Shown here: in pieces, positions 41,377 through 50,868 of the stretch | Layout of the letters: the number at the start of each line of letters is the position of its first letter | Numbering within the stretch: position 1 is the first letter of the stretch | Assembly: GCF_034555935.1 (NCBI RefSeq) | Contig: NZ_JAYDCJ010000003.1 | Coordinates: forward strand, 1,674,001-1,738,000 | Origin: Marinobacter qingdaonensis | GTDB lineage: Bacteria > Pseudomonadota > Gammaproteobacteria > Pseudomonadales > Oleiphilaceae | Direction of reading: 5' to 3' | Length of the DNA: 64,000 bases | Position numbers and translations under genes: made by a program | The notes under the pieces: model-generated | Told to the model about the DNA's origin: nothing | Seen by the model: the letters and a program-made list of their open reading frames with translations, nothing else | The model's database searches: none

Positions 41377-42630
41377 ATGCACATAGTGGTTTTGGGCGCG
41401 GGGGTGGTCGGCACGACCACCGCCTGGTATCTGCAGCGACAGGGGCACCAGGTCACGGTGGTAGACCGGCAGAGCCAGGCCGGGCTGGAAACCAGCTACG
41501 CCAACGGCGGGCAGGTGTCGGTGTCCCACGCCGAACCCTGGGCCAACCCCTCGGCCCCGCTGAAAGTGCTCAAATGGCTGTTCCGGGCCGACGCGCCCCT
41601 GCTGTTCCGGCCCCGCTGGGACCCGGCGCAGTGGCGCTGGGCCCTGGCCTTTTTGCGTGAATGCACCTCGGCCCGGGCCGCCCACAACATTCGCCAGATG
41701 GTCAATCTGGGCACCTACAGCCGGGCCCAGCTGCAGTCGTTGCGCGACGATCTGGGCCTCGAGTACGACGCCCTGACCAAGGGCATTCTGCATTTCTACA
41801 CCAATCGGGAAGAGTTCGAGGGCGCGCTTGAGCCCACCCGGATCATGCAGGGCCTGGGCTGCGACCGGCAGGTCATCGATGCCGACCGCGCCATCGAGCT
41901 GGAGCCTGCGCTGAAGCCGATTCGGGACCGGATCGCCGGTGCCACCTACACCTCCGAAGACGAGTCCGGCGACGCCCGGAAGTTCACCCAGCAGCTGGCA
42001 CAGAAGTGCGCCGAAGCCGGGGTGAGTTTTCACTACGGCACCGACATCCTCGGGTTTGAACGGGCGGGCGACCGGATTCTTGGGGTCCATACCCTCAGGG
42101 ACGGCGTCCACAGTACCCTGCGTGGCGATGCCTACGTGCTCAGCCTGGGCAGTTTCAGTGCCCCGCTGGCACGGTCCATCGGCCTGACCCTGGATATCTA
42201 TCCGGCCAAGGGCTATTCGATCACGGTGCCGGTGAACAACCCGGACGCCGCCTTCAACGTCAGCCTGACCGACGACGAATACAAGCTGGTGTATTCCCGC
42301 CTGGGTGACCGGCTACGGGTCGCCGGCACCGCCGAGCTGAACGGCTATTCCCGGGAACTGAACCAGACCCGCTGCCGCGCCATTGTCCGGCGCACGGCGG
42401 AAATCATGCCCGAGGCCGGGCACTGGGATCAGGCCCAGTTCTGGACCGGACTGCGGCCGGCAACCCCCTCCAACGTGCCCTACATCGGCAAGAGCCATTT
42501 TGCCAACCTGTACCTCAATACCGGCCACGGCACCCTGGGCTGGACCCACTCCTGCGGCTCAGCGGCCGCGCTCGCGGACATCGTGGATGGCCGTCGGCCC
42601 GAGGTGGACTTCAGTTTTTCCGGGCTCTAA
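41377..42630 (+). CDS. dadA: D-amino acid dehydrogenase small subunit (FAD-dependent)
   Basis: 417-residue FAD-dependent oxidoreductase that oxidises D-alanine and other D-amino acids at the membrane. The dinucleotide fold VVLGAGVVGTTTAWYLQRQG starts at residue 4, followed by SYANGGQVSVSHAEPWANPS and LNTGHGTLGWTHSCGSA, all DadA hallmarks. Length equals that of characterised DadA (about 432). CCGGAGACACGC precedes the ATG. No dadX racemase gene is adjacent here. Confidence 0.9.
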   Translation: MHIVVLGAGVVGTTTAWYLQRQGHQVTVVDRQSQAGLETSYANGGQVSVSHAEPWANPSAPLKVLKWLFRADAPLLFRPRWDPAQWRWALAFLRECTSARAAHNIRQMVNLGTYSRAQLQSLRDDLGLEYDALTKGILHFYTNREEFEGALEPTRIMQGLGCDRQVIDADRAIELEPALKPIRDRIAGATYTSEDESGDARKFTQQLAQKCAEAGVSFHYGTDILGFERAGDRILGVHTLRDGVHSTLRGDAYVLSLGSFSAPLARSIGLTLDIYPAKGYSITVPVNNPDAAFNVSLTDDEYKLVYSRLGDRLRVAGTAELNGYSRELNQTRCRAIVRRTAEIMPEAGHWDQAQFWTGLRPATPSNVPYIGKSHFANLYLNTGHGTLGWTHSCGSAAALADIVDGRRPEVDFSFSGL

Positions 42631-42691
42631 ACAACCGCCAGCCTTACCCCGCCAGTCCTGAACGTTGCGGGCCATCCCATGATGGCCCGTT

Positions 42692-42709
42692 CTGACAGTT
42701 TGCTGTCAT
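42692..42709 (+). promoter_or_regulatory. Possible Pho box upstream of phoD
   Basis: CTGACAG-TTTG-CTGTCAT matches the PhoB half-site CTGTCAT at 5 of 7 and 7 of 7 positions with the required 11-bp period. It lies 83 bases ahead of the phoD start. A third unit 11 bases on is poor. Confidence 0.5.
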
Positions 42710-42791
42710 GTTTCGTCAATATCCCGCCGTCACTATCGAACGCTGATACCACTTTGGTCGAATAACTGTCCCGAAACGGGTGGAGCAACAG

Positions 42792-44501
42792 ATGGATAAA
42801 CGGCGTCGTGCAGTCGTAAAAGGACTGGCTGCTGTGTCACTGACTTCTTTGGCGGGGTGCGGGGGCGGCGGCGAGTCGGCCGGCTCGAACCAGGCAACGG
42901 CCGGTGCCATCGGTCCGGGCGAACCACTGCCCAAGGTGGCCTTCCGGCACGGGGTCGCCTCCGGTGACCCCCTGGGCGATCGGGTGGTCCTGTGGACCCG
43001 GGTCTCACCAGTGGATGTGCTGGAGCGGAATGCCGGAGTCATCCCGGTCTCGGTGGTGATCGCCACCGATCCGGGACTGACCCAGGTGGTCGGGCGCCAG
43101 GTGGTGCCCGCCAGCCGGACGACGGATTTCTGTGTCAAAGTCGATGCCCAGGGCCTGCAGGCCAACCGTTGGTACTACTACCAGTTCGCCGTGGCCGACC
43201 AGACCTCCCCGGTCGGCCGCACCCGGACCTTCCCCACCCGTGAGCAGACGGTGGAGCGGGCCAGGTTTGCCGTGGTGTCCTGCTCCAACTACGCCTACGG
43301 CCTGTTCTCGGTGTACAAGGCGGTCAGCGCCCAGACCGATCTGGATTTCGTGCTGCACCTGGGCGACTACATCTACGAGTACGGGCCCGGGGAATACGGC
43401 GACTTTCCTGGCCGCGATCCGGTTCCTGCCCATGAGATCACCGAGCTGGACCACTACCGCCAGCGCCACGCCCAGTACAAGACCGACCCGAACCTGCAGG
43501 CGGTACACCAGCAGTTCCCGATGATCTGCGTCTGGGACGACCACGAGTCCGCCAACGACAGCCACGTCAGTGGTGCGGAAAATCACGATGAAGCCACCGA
43601 GGGCGCCTGGCGCGACCGCAAGTCCGAGGCCATCCAGGCCTATTTCGAATGGCTGCCCATCCGCGCGGTGGACGGCGAGCCGGGCCGGATCTGGCGGGAC
43701 TTCAACTTCGGCGGGCTGATCGACCTGTTCATGCTCGACACCCGCCTGGAAGGCCGTGACGAACAACTGGCGTCCACCGCGGATCCGGCCCGTTTCGACA
43801 GCGAACGTCGCCTGATCAGCGATGACCAGATGCAGTGGCTGCAGACCGGCCTCGAGCAATCCCGGGCGACCTGGCGCTTCATCGGCCAGCAGGTGATGTT
43901 TGCCGAGCTGAACCTGGCCCGCACCCTGGATCTGGCCGAGGCCGCCGGGGTGGTGGATCTGAACGGTTTCAATGGTCAGCTGCTGGCCCTGAACATGGAC
44001 CAGTGGGACGGCTATGTGCGCGATCGGGAAAGCATCCTGGCCACCCTGCGCGACCAGGGCATCGACAACACCGTGATCTTCACCGGGGACATTCACACCT
44101 CCTGGGCCAACGAGATCCAGTTTGATCCGGGCAATCTCGCGGAGACGCCGCTGGCGGCGGAATTCGTGACGCCGTCGGTGACCTCGCCGGGGTTCCCGGA
44201 GGGGCTGGCGGAGCCGGCCGCGGTCGCGGTACGACTGGCCAATCCGCACATGAAGTATGTGGAACTGAAGTCGCCGGGTTTCATCCTGGTGGATGTCACG
44301 CCCGAGCGCACCCAGAGCGAGTTCTATTACGTGCGCAGCATCACCAGCGAGGACGACCTGGGCCAGCTTGACGGCACGAAAACCAAGGTGGTGGGTGTTC
44401 GCGCCGGGGATGCCCGCATCGTCGAGGACGAGCCGGTGTCGCAGCCCCGCGCGGTGCGCACCGCGCTGTTCCATCCACCGGTCCGCGAACGCATTGGTTG
44501 A
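42792..44501 (+). CDS. phoD: PhoD-type alkaline phosphatase/phosphodiesterase
   Basis: 569 residues. The N-terminus has both a twin-arginine signal (KRRRAVVKGLAAVSLTSLAG) and a lipobox (LAGC), so it is probably a Tat-exported lipoprotein. The PhoD catalytic domain contains LWTRVSP, VVSCSNYAYGLFSVYKA, LHLGDYIYEYGPGEYGDFPG, WDDHESANDSHVSGAENHDE and IFTGDIHTSWANE, giving the Fe/Ca-site Asp, Asn and His residues. It releases phosphate from phosphodiesters and monoesters. GGAG sets the ATG; the PhoX-like gene follows after seven bases. Confidence 0.92.
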   Translation: MDKRRRAVVKGLAAVSLTSLAGCGGGGESAGSNQATAGAIGPGEPLPKVAFRHGVASGDPLGDRVVLWTRVSPVDVLERNAGVIPVSVVIATDPGLTQVVGRQVVPASRTTDFCVKVDAQGLQANRWYYYQFAVADQTSPVGRTRTFPTREQTVERARFAVVSCSNYAYGLFSVYKAVSAQTDLDFVLHLGDYIYEYGPGEYGDFPGRDPVPAHEITELDHYRQRHAQYKTDPNLQAVHQQFPMICVWDDHESANDSHVSGAENHDEATEGAWRDRKSEAIQAYFEWLPIRAVDGEPGRIWRDFNFGGLIDLFMLDTRLEGRDEQLASTADPARFDSERRLISDDQMQWLQTGLEQSRATWRFIGQQVMFAELNLARTLDLAEAAGVVDLNGFNGQLLALNMDQWDGYVRDRESILATLRDQGIDNTVIFTGDIHTSWANEIQFDPGNLAETPLAAEFVTPSVTSPGFPEGLAEPAAVAVRLANPHMKYVELKSPGFILVDVTPERTQSEFYYVRSITSEDDLGQLDGTKTKVVGVRAGDARIVEDEPVSQPRAVRTALFHPPVRERIG

Positions 44502-44508
44502 GGTATTG

Positions 44509-45930
44509 ATGAAAAAGTCGAACAAGTTACCTGAGAACTGGGGGCGCCGGGAGGTGTTGCGCTCTATCCTGTTTACCGCCGGTGCCGCCTCGGTGCCGAC
44601 CTGGCTGGCCGGGTGTGTGGGCGGCTCCTCATCGTCGGGGCCGGTCGCCGGCGCCACGCCCTCGGCCACGCCGCCCCCGGTTCCGGACACCAAACAACTG
44701 GTCGGCCGCTTCGCCAACATCGGCCCGTTGGGGGCGCCGGATGTAAACGGTGTCCGGACCCCGGACGGCTTCTCGACCCGGGTGGTGGCCATCAATGGTG
44801 AGTTGCCCCAGCCCGGTGGCATGTCGGTGGCCGGGCCCCAGACCGGGGGCATTGGCAACCGGCCCTGGCACATTTTCCCCGACGGTGCCGGCGTGGTGCC
44901 CAGGGCCAACGGTGGCTGGATCTACGTCAGCAACAGCGAGGTGCCCGGGGTGGGCAGTCTGGGGTTTACCTTTCCGGAGCTGGCGGATGTTGCCAGCGCC
45001 ATCGAGGAATTTACCCCGGGGCTGGCGCAGGTGGGCACCCTGGTGTTTGATCCGGACGGCACCATCGTCGATTCCTACACCATCCTCAGTGGCACCACCT
45101 TCAATTGCGCCGGCTGCATCACGCCCTGGCAGACCTGGCTGTCCTGTGAGGAATTTCCCAACGGCCAGGTCTGGGAGTGCGATCCCTACCAGCCGGGCGA
45201 AGGCCTAGCCCGGCCAACCCTGGGCTTTTTCTCCCACGAGGCGATCGCCATCGACGCGGGCAATCGCATGCTGTACCTGACCGAGGATATGCCCGACGGC
45301 CGGTTCTACCGCTGGCTGCCGGATCCGGCAGACTGGCCGGAAGGGGCCGAACGGGCCGCGCTGCAGGCGGGCCGGTTGCAGGTGCTGTGTGTGGACGGCG
45401 ACGGCGTCGCAGGGGCGGTGAACGGGCCTCAGCCGATCCGTTGGGTGGACGCCCGCAATCCCCACGAACCCCAGCACCAGAACCGGTTGCCGGAGTCCTC
45501 GGAGTTCGATGGCGGCGAGGGCGTCTGGTACTTCCAGGGCATCGTCTATTTCGCCACCAAGGGCGACGACCGGATCTGGGCCATCGACGTGGCGGCCCAG
45601 ACCATCGAGGTCATCTACGACCGGGCCACGGCGCAGGCGCCCAACGACATACTGTCGGGGGTCGACAACCTGTTCGTGACCGCCCAGGGCGATGTCCTGG
45701 TGGCGGAAGACGGCGGTGACATGCAGGTGGTGGTGATCCTGCCGGACCGGACCCTGAAACCGCTGTTGCAGGTGACCGGGCAGGATGCCTCGGAGATTGC
45801 CGGTATTGCCTTCTCCCCGGATGGCCGGCGCATGTACTTCAGCTCCGACCGGGGTGGCCGCAATGGCCTCGGTGGGTTCACCAATGGCCTGGGCATGATC
45901 TACGAACTGATGTTGCCGGAAGGCCTGTAG
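44509..45930 (+). CDS. PhoX-like (DUF839) phosphatase, Tat-exported
   Basis: 473 residues. The Tat signal has GRREVLRSILFTAGAAS and a lipobox LAGC. The DUF839 beta-propeller is seen in WIYVSNSEVPGVGS, LSCEEFPNGQVWECDPY, GFFSHEAIAIDAGNRMLYLT and EDMPDGRFYRWLPD. It is much shorter than the full PhoX at 60905, representing the compact DUF839 branch whose phosphatase activity is less certain. It is translated just after phoD and shares its control. A hairpin ends the unit. Confidence 0.82.
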   Translation: MKKSNKLPENWGRREVLRSILFTAGAASVPTWLAGCVGGSSSSGPVAGATPSATPPPVPDTKQLVGRFANIGPLGAPDVNGVRTPDGFSTRVVAINGELPQPGGMSVAGPQTGGIGNRPWHIFPDGAGVVPRANGGWIYVSNSEVPGVGSLGFTFPELADVASAIEEFTPGLAQVGTLVFDPDGTIVDSYTILSGTTFNCAGCITPWQTWLSCEEFPNGQVWECDPYQPGEGLARPTLGFFSHEAIAIDAGNRMLYLTEDMPDGRFYRWLPDPADWPEGAERAALQAGRLQVLCVDGDGVAGAVNGPQPIRWVDARNPHEPQHQNRLPESSEFDGGEGVWYFQGIVYFATKGDDRIWAIDVAAQTIEVIYDRATAQAPNDILSGVDNLFVTAQGDVLVAEDGGDMQVVVILPDRTLKPLLQVTGQDASEIAGIAFSPDGRRMYFSSDRGGRNGLGGFTNGLGMIYELMLPEGL

Positions 45931-45984
45931 GCCGACGGCTGGCAGGGCAGAGGCAGCTAGGGGGAGAGAGCAGCTAGGGGAACG

Positions 45985-46019
45985 ACGGGCGCAACCACTC
46001 TGACGAGGGTTGCGCCCGT
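45985..46019. terminator. Hairpin between phoX-like and acyl-CoA ligase genes
   Basis: ACGGGCGCAACC and GGTTGCGCCCGT pair around an 11-base loop between two convergent genes. Plus-strand exit sequence is TTGC, so U tracts are short, but stem strength and position favour a bidirectional terminator. Confidence 0.7.
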
Positions 46020-46030
46020 TTGCTCACGGG

Positions 46031-47674
46031 TTACTTCAATTGATCCCGGATCAGCTTCTTGTTGATCTTGCCAACGCTGGTCTTGGGAATATCCTCCACG
46101 AAATCCATCTGCTCGGGGATCGCCCACTTGTTGATTTCGCCCGAGTCCACGAACTGCTTCAAGTGTTGCTGGATGTCCTCGATGGTGGCGGTCTCGCCCG
46201 GCTTCAGGGTCACCAGCGCGTGCGGGCGTTCGCCCCACTTGTCGTCCGGCACCCCGACGACCGCGGTGGCGGCCACGGCCGGGTGCTGGCTGATCAGGTT
46301 TTCCAGATCCAGTGACGACAGCCACTCGCCGCCGGTTTTGATCACGTCCTTGATGCGGTCCTTGATCACCAGGGTGTTGTCCGGCTCCATCGAGGCGACG
46401 TCGCCGGTGTGCAGCCAGCCGCCCTGCCACAGCTCTTCACCCTTGGCGTTTTCCTTGAAGTAGCTCTGGGTCAGCCAGGGCGCCCGGGCCACCACTTCGC
46501 CCTTGGCCTCGCCGTCGTGGGGCACGGGCTTGCCGTCCGGATCAACGATCTCCAGCTGCACCATGGGCACGGCAATGCCGGTCTTGGTGCGCTTGGCGGT
46601 CTGCTGCTCCAGGGGCAACTCCAGGTCTTCCGGCTTCAGATGGGTGGCGCTGAGCAGCGGGCAGGTCTCGGACATGCCGTAGCCGGTGTACATGCGGATG
46701 CCGTACTTGGCACCGGCGTCGCACAGGCTCTTGGTCAGGGCGCTGCCGCCGATGAGCACGTGCCAGTTGCTGAGGTCGGCGGACTTGATGGACTCGGTGC
46801 CCATCATCATCTGCATCACCGTGGGCACACAGTGGGAGAAGCTGACCTTGTGTTCCTTGAGCAGGTCCACTAGCAGCTCGGGCTCATAGCGGCCGGGGTA
46901 TACCTGCTTGATGCCCATCAGGGTGGCGGCGTAGGGCACGCCCCACGCGTGTACGTGGAACATAGGGGTGACCGGCATGTACACGGAGCTGGACCGCAGC
47001 AGCGGCATCTCGTCGTAGGCGGACAGGGAGCCGACCATGCCCAGGGTGTGCAGCACCAGCTGACGGTGGCTGAAGAACACACCCTTGGGGTTACCGGTGG
47101 TGCCGGTGGTGTAGAAGGTGGTCGCCACGCTGTTCTCGTCAAAGTCCGGGAAATCGAACTCGGTGCCGGCCTGCGCCAACAGGGCCTCGTATTCGCCGGC
47201 GCTGGGCAGGGCGGTGGCCTTGGCCGAGCCCTCGTCGGTGAGCTGGATGTAGGTTTTGACCGTCTTGATGTCGTCTTTGACCGACTCGAGCACGGGCAGG
47301 AAGTCATCGTGTACCAGCACCACGTCGTCTTCGGCGTGGTTCATGGTGTAGACGATCTGATCCGGCGACAGGCGCACATTCACCGTGTGCAGGATGGCGC
47401 CGATCATCGGGATGGCGAAGAAGCACTCCAGGTAGCGCGGGGTGTCCCAGTCCATCACCGCGACGGTGTCCCCGGCTTTGACCCCGGCGTCGGTCAGGGC
47501 GTTGGCCAGGCGGTGGATCCGCTCTACCAGATCGGTGTAGGTGTACTTGCTGCGATTGGCGTAAACGATCTCCTGATCCGGGTTGTAGCGTGGACCGGAG
47601 AGCAGCAGCTGCTTGATCAACAGCGGGTACTGATAGGCGTTGTCCGCTGGCGGGAGAATCCGGGTTTGTGCCAT
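46031..47674 (-). CDS. Fatty-acyl-CoA ligase (medium/long-chain, AMP-forming)
   Basis: 547-residue AMP-binding ligase. Motifs: FYTTGTTGNPKGVFFSHRQL (A3), YTGYGMSETCPLLSATHL (A5), WLHTGDVASMEPDNTLVIKD (A7), then RIKDVIKTGGEWLSSLDLEN (A8) and the C-terminal PKTSVGKINKKLIRD with the catalytic Lys. It most resembles ligases for medium- to long-chain fatty acids (AlkK-like). The GTG three bases upstream is a less likely start than the ATG. A CRP-like site lies in the promoter region. Confidence 0.9.
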   Translation of the reverse strand: MAQTRILPPADNAYQYPLLIKQLLLSGPRYNPDQEIVYANRSKYTYTDLVERIHRLANALTDAGVKAGDTVAVMDWDTPRYLECFFAIPMIGAILHTVNVRLSPDQIVYTMNHAEDDVVLVHDDFLPVLESVKDDIKTVKTYIQLTDEGSAKATALPSAGEYEALLAQAGTEFDFPDFDENSVATTFYTTGTTGNPKGVFFSHRQLVLHTLGMVGSLSAYDEMPLLRSSSVYMPVTPMFHVHAWGVPYAATLMGIKQVYPGRYEPELLVDLLKEHKVSFSHCVPTVMQMMMGTESIKSADLSNWHVLIGGSALTKSLCDAGAKYGIRMYTGYGMSETCPLLSATHLKPEDLELPLEQQTAKRTKTGIAVPMVQLEIVDPDGKPVPHDGEAKGEVVARAPWLTQSYFKENAKGEELWQGGWLHTGDVASMEPDNTLVIKDRIKDVIKTGGEWLSSLDLENLISQHPAVAATAVVGVPDDKWGERPHALVTLKPGETATIEDIQQHLKQFVDSGEINKWAIPEQMDFVEDIPKTSVGKINKKLIRDQLK

Positions 47675-47727
47675 CACAAGTTTCCTCTTTCTCAGTTGTT
47701 GGTGTTGTCACGAGAAACAGGGTTCAA

Positions 47728-47743
47728 TCTGACACAGATCACA
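47728..47743 (-). promoter_or_regulatory. Possible CRP/Vfr site upstream of the acyl-CoA ligase
   Basis: On the minus strand TGTGATCTGTGTCAGA matches TGTGA-N6-TCACA at 9 of 10 conserved positions. It is about 55 bases ahead of the start codon. One such match is expected by chance now and then, so confidence is low. Confidence 0.3.
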
Positions 47744-47764
47744 AAAAACAGGAACCTCAGACAC

Positions 47765-47820
47765 AAAAAAACCGCAGAAGGACCGGTGCGTTAGACGCGA
47801 ATCCAGTGCCTTCTGCGGTT
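47765..47820 (-). terminator. Terminator of ppnP
   Basis: AACCGCAGAAGG and CCTTCTGCGGTT pair around a 25-base loop; on the minus strand the stem is followed by seven Ts. It lies 15 bases after the ppnP stop. Confidence 0.88.
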
Positions 47821-47834
47821 GGGTCGAGGGCCGC

Positions 47835-48116
47835 TTACTCGTAGGTGCAGAGGTACGCGGTGTCGATGTCGGTCTTGGCCTTGAAGCTGGCCTGGCCGGC
47901 CACGTCGAAGCTCTCGCCGGCGCCGTAGGTCATCCACTCGTCCACGCCCGGCAGCAGCACGGTCAGGGCGCCGCTGATCACGGTCATGGTTTCCTTCTTG
48001 CTGGTGCCGAACTCGTACTCGCCCGGGCTGATGACACCCACGGTCGCCGGCAGCGTCGAGGTCTGGAAGGCAATGGACTTGGCCTTGCCGTCAAAATATT
48101 CGTTTACTTTGAGCAT
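47835..48116 (-). CDS. ppnP: Pyrimidine/purine nucleoside phosphorylase
   Basis: 93-residue cupin-fold enzyme (DUF1255, E. coli YaiE/PpnP) that splits nucleosides with phosphate into base and ribose-1-phosphate. Family segments are [35 protein letters not shown] and [20 protein letters not shown]. Length matches. GAGGAG precedes the ATG and a strong terminator follows. Confidence 0.95.
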   Translation of the reverse strand: MLKVNEYFDGKAKSIAFQTSTLPATVGVISPGEYEFGTSKKETMTVISGALTVLLPGVDEWMTYGAGESFDVAGQASFKAKTDIDTAYLCTYE

Positions 48117-48221
48117 GTGCTGGCTCCTCGAAAATGGATGGGGCGCCTACTATACGGCAAATTGCTGCCAGTCCAATGACAAATTTGTGTCGGCATGAAG
48201 GTCCGGCCCAGAGCCCCGGCA

Positions 48222-48554
48222 TCACTGGTCCCAGGGCTTGCCCTGGGTGCTGCTCATGAACGGTACGCCAATGTGCATGGCGGCCTTGGCCAGGATGTTG
48301 GCGCTGACCGGCGCGGTCATGAACAGGAATACGGTGACCAGGATTTCTGAAATCCCGAGACTCTCGCCCCGGCTGGTGAAGAAAATCACCGAACTGAGCA
48401 TGATGGCGCCGACCCCCACCGTGGTGGCCTTGGTTGGACCGTGCAGGCGGGTGTAGAAATCCGGCAGCCGGGCCAGACCGATGGCGCCAATCAGGGAAAA
48501 GGCACCGCCAATCAGCAGCAGGAAGCAGATAGCGTATTCGGCAAACTGGCTCAT
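48222..48554 (-). CDS. mrpG: Mrp Na+/H+ antiporter subunit G
   Basis: 110 residues with three membrane helices and the family core IGLARLPDFYTRLHGPTKAT. Small structural subunit of the Mrp-type monovalent cation/proton antiporter. It is the last gene of the operon, 42 bases after mrpF, the only real gap in the cluster. Confidence 0.93.
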   Translation of the reverse strand: MSQFAEYAICFLLLIGGAFSLIGAIGLARLPDFYTRLHGPTKATTVGVGAIMLSSVIFFTSRGESLGISEILVTVFLFMTAPVSANILAKAAMHIGVPFMSSTQGKPWDQ

Positions 48555-48596
48555 CTCAGCAGCCCTCCTGTGTTCGTGAACGGAATCGGCGGGTGG

Positions 48597-48866
48597 TCAT
48601 TCGATGACACTGCCCCGCTTCAGGTATTTGGCCATGGCTACGGTGCCGACAAAGCCCATGACCGCGATCAGCAGCGCCGCTTCCAGGTACATGCGGGTGC
48701 CCAGGGTAATGCCCAGCAGGATGATCAGGGCAATGGCGTTGATGTACAGAGTGTCCAGCGCCAGCACCCGGTCGGGCGCGTCCGGCCCCTTGATCAGGCG
48801 GTAGACGTTTAGCAGGGCGGCCAGGGTGACCATGCCGATGGTCAGGTAGAGCGCGATGGTAATCAT
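48597..48866 (-). CDS. mrpF: Mrp Na+/H+ antiporter subunit F
   Basis: 89 residues, three helices, with YRLIKGPDAPDRVLALDTLY as the family signature. Start overlaps the mrpE stop by four bases (ATGA), so translation is coupled. Confidence 0.93.
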   Translation of the reverse strand: MITIALYLTIGMVTLAALLNVYRLIKGPDAPDRVLALDTLYINAIALIILLGITLGTRMYLEAALLIAVMGFVGTVAMAKYLKRGSVIE

Positions 48867-49351
48867 GTGAACATCTCCAACAGCGGCTTTTCGTACCGGG
48901 TGCGGATGGTGTTGATGACTTCTTCGCCGTCTTCGGCGTCCAGCGCGTGCACCAGCAGCAGGGTGTTGTCGTCGCTGACGTCCACGCTGACGGTGCCCGG
49001 CGTCAGGGAAATGGTGCTGGCCAGAATGCTGATCGCCAGCGGGTGTTCCAGCTCCAGCGGGTAGCAGACAAAAGCCGGCCGGGGCGGGCGCGGGCTGAGG
49101 ATCAGCCGTGCGACCTGGAAACTGGCCACCACGATGTCCCAGAGCACCCGCAGGATGTAGGCGGGCATGCGCCAGGCGTTCATGAACGACGGTCGCTCCG
49201 GCCAGAAGCCCTGGGTCATCTGGGGAATGGCCCAGGCCAGCAGCAGGCCCATGACCAGGCTGGCGCCGGAGACGCCGTCGTTCAGCAGTTGCCAGGTGGT
49301 GAACAGCACCACACTGAGCCAGGGTTGGGGAAAGCTGAGTCGATCAAACAT
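48863..49351 (-). CDS. mrpE: Mrp Na+/H+ antiporter subunit E
   Basis: 162 residues: N-terminal membrane helices (SVVLFTTWQLLNDGVSGASL) and a cytoplasmic C-terminal domain with SLTPGTVSVDVSDDNTLLLV, HALDAEDGEEVINTI, typical of MrpE. It overlaps mrpD by one base and mrpF by four. Confidence 0.92.
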   Translation of the reverse strand: MFDRLSFPQPWLSVVLFTTWQLLNDGVSGASLVMGLLLAWAIPQMTQGFWPERPSFMNAWRMPAYILRVLWDIVVASFQVARLILSPRPPRPAFVCYPLELEHPLAISILASTISLTPGTVSVDVSDDNTLLLVHALDAEDGEEVINTIRTRYEKPLLEMFT

Positions 49352-50868
49352 TAGCCGTCCTCCCCGACCATGGGTGTGTTCAGGATGTTGAGATAGCCGT
49401 CCGGGTTCTGCAGCTGGGCGGCGGTGGCGTCGGTGTATTCGCTGATCGGGCCGGCCAGCACTACCATCACCACGCTGAGGGCAATCAGTGCCCCGGCGGC
49501 GGTGGAAACATTGCCACCGAGCGGCTTGGGCTCCTCGATGTGGCCATCGACCGTGCGCCAGAACACGATGCTGCCGGCGCGGCTGTAGGCAATCAGGGTG
49601 AAGAAGCCGCCAATCAGGATCACCGACCAGAGCCAGGCCATCTGGGGACCTGCCATGGCCGACTGCAGGATCAGCAACTTGGCGAAAAAGCCGCTCAGGG
49701 GCGGCAGCCCGGCCGCGGCTACGGCGCCCAGCAGGAACAGCACGCTCAGGAAGGTGCGGTTACGCATGCGCGGCGCAGTCACGATCTTGTCCTTGGCGCT
49801 GCCGCGCTGCTGGGCCACCATGTCGGCCACCAGGAACAGGCCGCCCACGGTCCAGGTGCTGCTGAGCAGGTAGAACAGCGCGGCGGAGATACCCGCGGTC
49901 GACCCCAGCGCGATGGGCGCCAGCAGAGTGCCGACCGAGATAATCACCTGCCAGGCCACCAGGGTTTTCAGATTGTCCGCGCCCAGGGCGCCGATCACGC
50001 CCATGGTCAGGGTGATCAGGGCCAGCGGGAACAGCCAGTCCATGCCCAGATTGGCCAGGGTGCCGGCGTCGTTGCCGAAGATCAGCATGAACACCCGCAG
50101 GATGGCGTAGACCCCAACCTTGGTCATGACCGCAAACAGCGCGGCCACCGGTGCCGTGGCCCGAGCGTAGGCCTTGGGCAGCCAGAAGCACAGGGGAATC
50201 AGCGCCGCCTTGAGGGCAAACACCACCAGCAGCATCATGCCGCCGGCCTTGACGATGCTCAGGTTCTCGCCGGTCACGGTCGGGATTTTCTGGGCCAGAT
50301 CGGCCATGTTCAGGGTGCCGGTCACGCTGTAAATCATCCCGACGGCAATCAGGAACACCGCCGAGCCGACCAGGTTCAGCACCACGTAATGCAGGCCCGG
50401 AACGGTGCGCGCGCGGCCGCCGCCGTGCATCAGCAGGCCGTACGAGGCAATCAGCAGGACCTCGAACGCGACGAACAGGTTGAACAGGTCGCCGGTCAGG
50501 AAGGCGATGTTCAGGCCCAGCAACTGGAACAGGAACAGGCTGTGGAACTGGCGGTTGCCCTCGTCGGTGCCGCCGATGGCGAAGAGGTGGCAAAACAGCG
50601 CCAGCACCGCGGTCAGCACCAGCATGAGCGCGGCCAGCCGGTCCAGGACGAGGACAATGCCGAACGGCGGTTGCCAGTTACCGAAGGCGTACAGGCGATA
50701 GGCGTCGTCGCTGGCCAGAACCAGCAGGACAATGGTGGACACCAGGGTCAGGACCGTGGTGGCAATGGCCAGGGTCCGGCGCAAGCTGATCGGGGCATAG
50801 CCCATAAAGACCTGGAGGATGCCGCCCAGCAGCGGGATCAGGATCGGTGCGGTAAGCCAGTGGTTCAT
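49351..50868 (-). CDS. mrpD: Mrp Na+/H+ antiporter subunit D
   Basis: 505-residue NuoN/M-like proton-translocating subunit with about 14 helices. The conserved FEVLLIASYGLLMHGGG carries the transmembrane Glu, and Lys-bearing helices include FALKAALIPLCFWLPKAYAR. It pairs with MrpA to couple proton entry to cation export. Start overlaps mrpC by four bases. Confidence 0.94.
   Translation of the reverse strand: MNHWLTAPILIPLLGGILQVFMGYAPISLRRTLAIATTVLTLVSTIVLLVLASDDAYRLYAFGNWQPPFGIVLVLDRLAALMLVLTAVLALFCHLFAIGGTDEGNRQFHSLFLFQLLGLNIAFLTGDLFNLFVAFEVLLIASYGLLMHGGGRARTVPGLHYVVLNLVGSAVFLIAVGMIYSVTGTLNMADLAQKIPTVTGENLSIVKAGGMMLLVVFALKAALIPLCFWLPKAYARATAPVAALFAVMTKVGVYAILRVFMLIFGNDAGTLANLGMDWLFPLALITLTMGVIGALGADNLKTLVAWQVIISVGTLLAPIALGSTAGISAALFYLLSSTWTVGGLFLVADMVAQQRGSAKDKIVTAPRMRNRTFLSVLFLLGAVAAAGLPPLSGFFAKLLILQSAMAGPQMAWLWSVILIGGFFTLIAYSRAGSIVFWRTVDGHIEEPKPLGGNVSTAAGALIALSVVMVVLAGPISEYTDATAAQLQNPDGYLNILNTPMVGEDG

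Noticed and set aside
42668..42689. Hairpin CGGGCCATC/GATGGCCCG as terminator of dadA
   Set aside because: Good stem but no U tract and it directly adjoins the possible Pho box, so its role cannot be decided; not listed as a feature.
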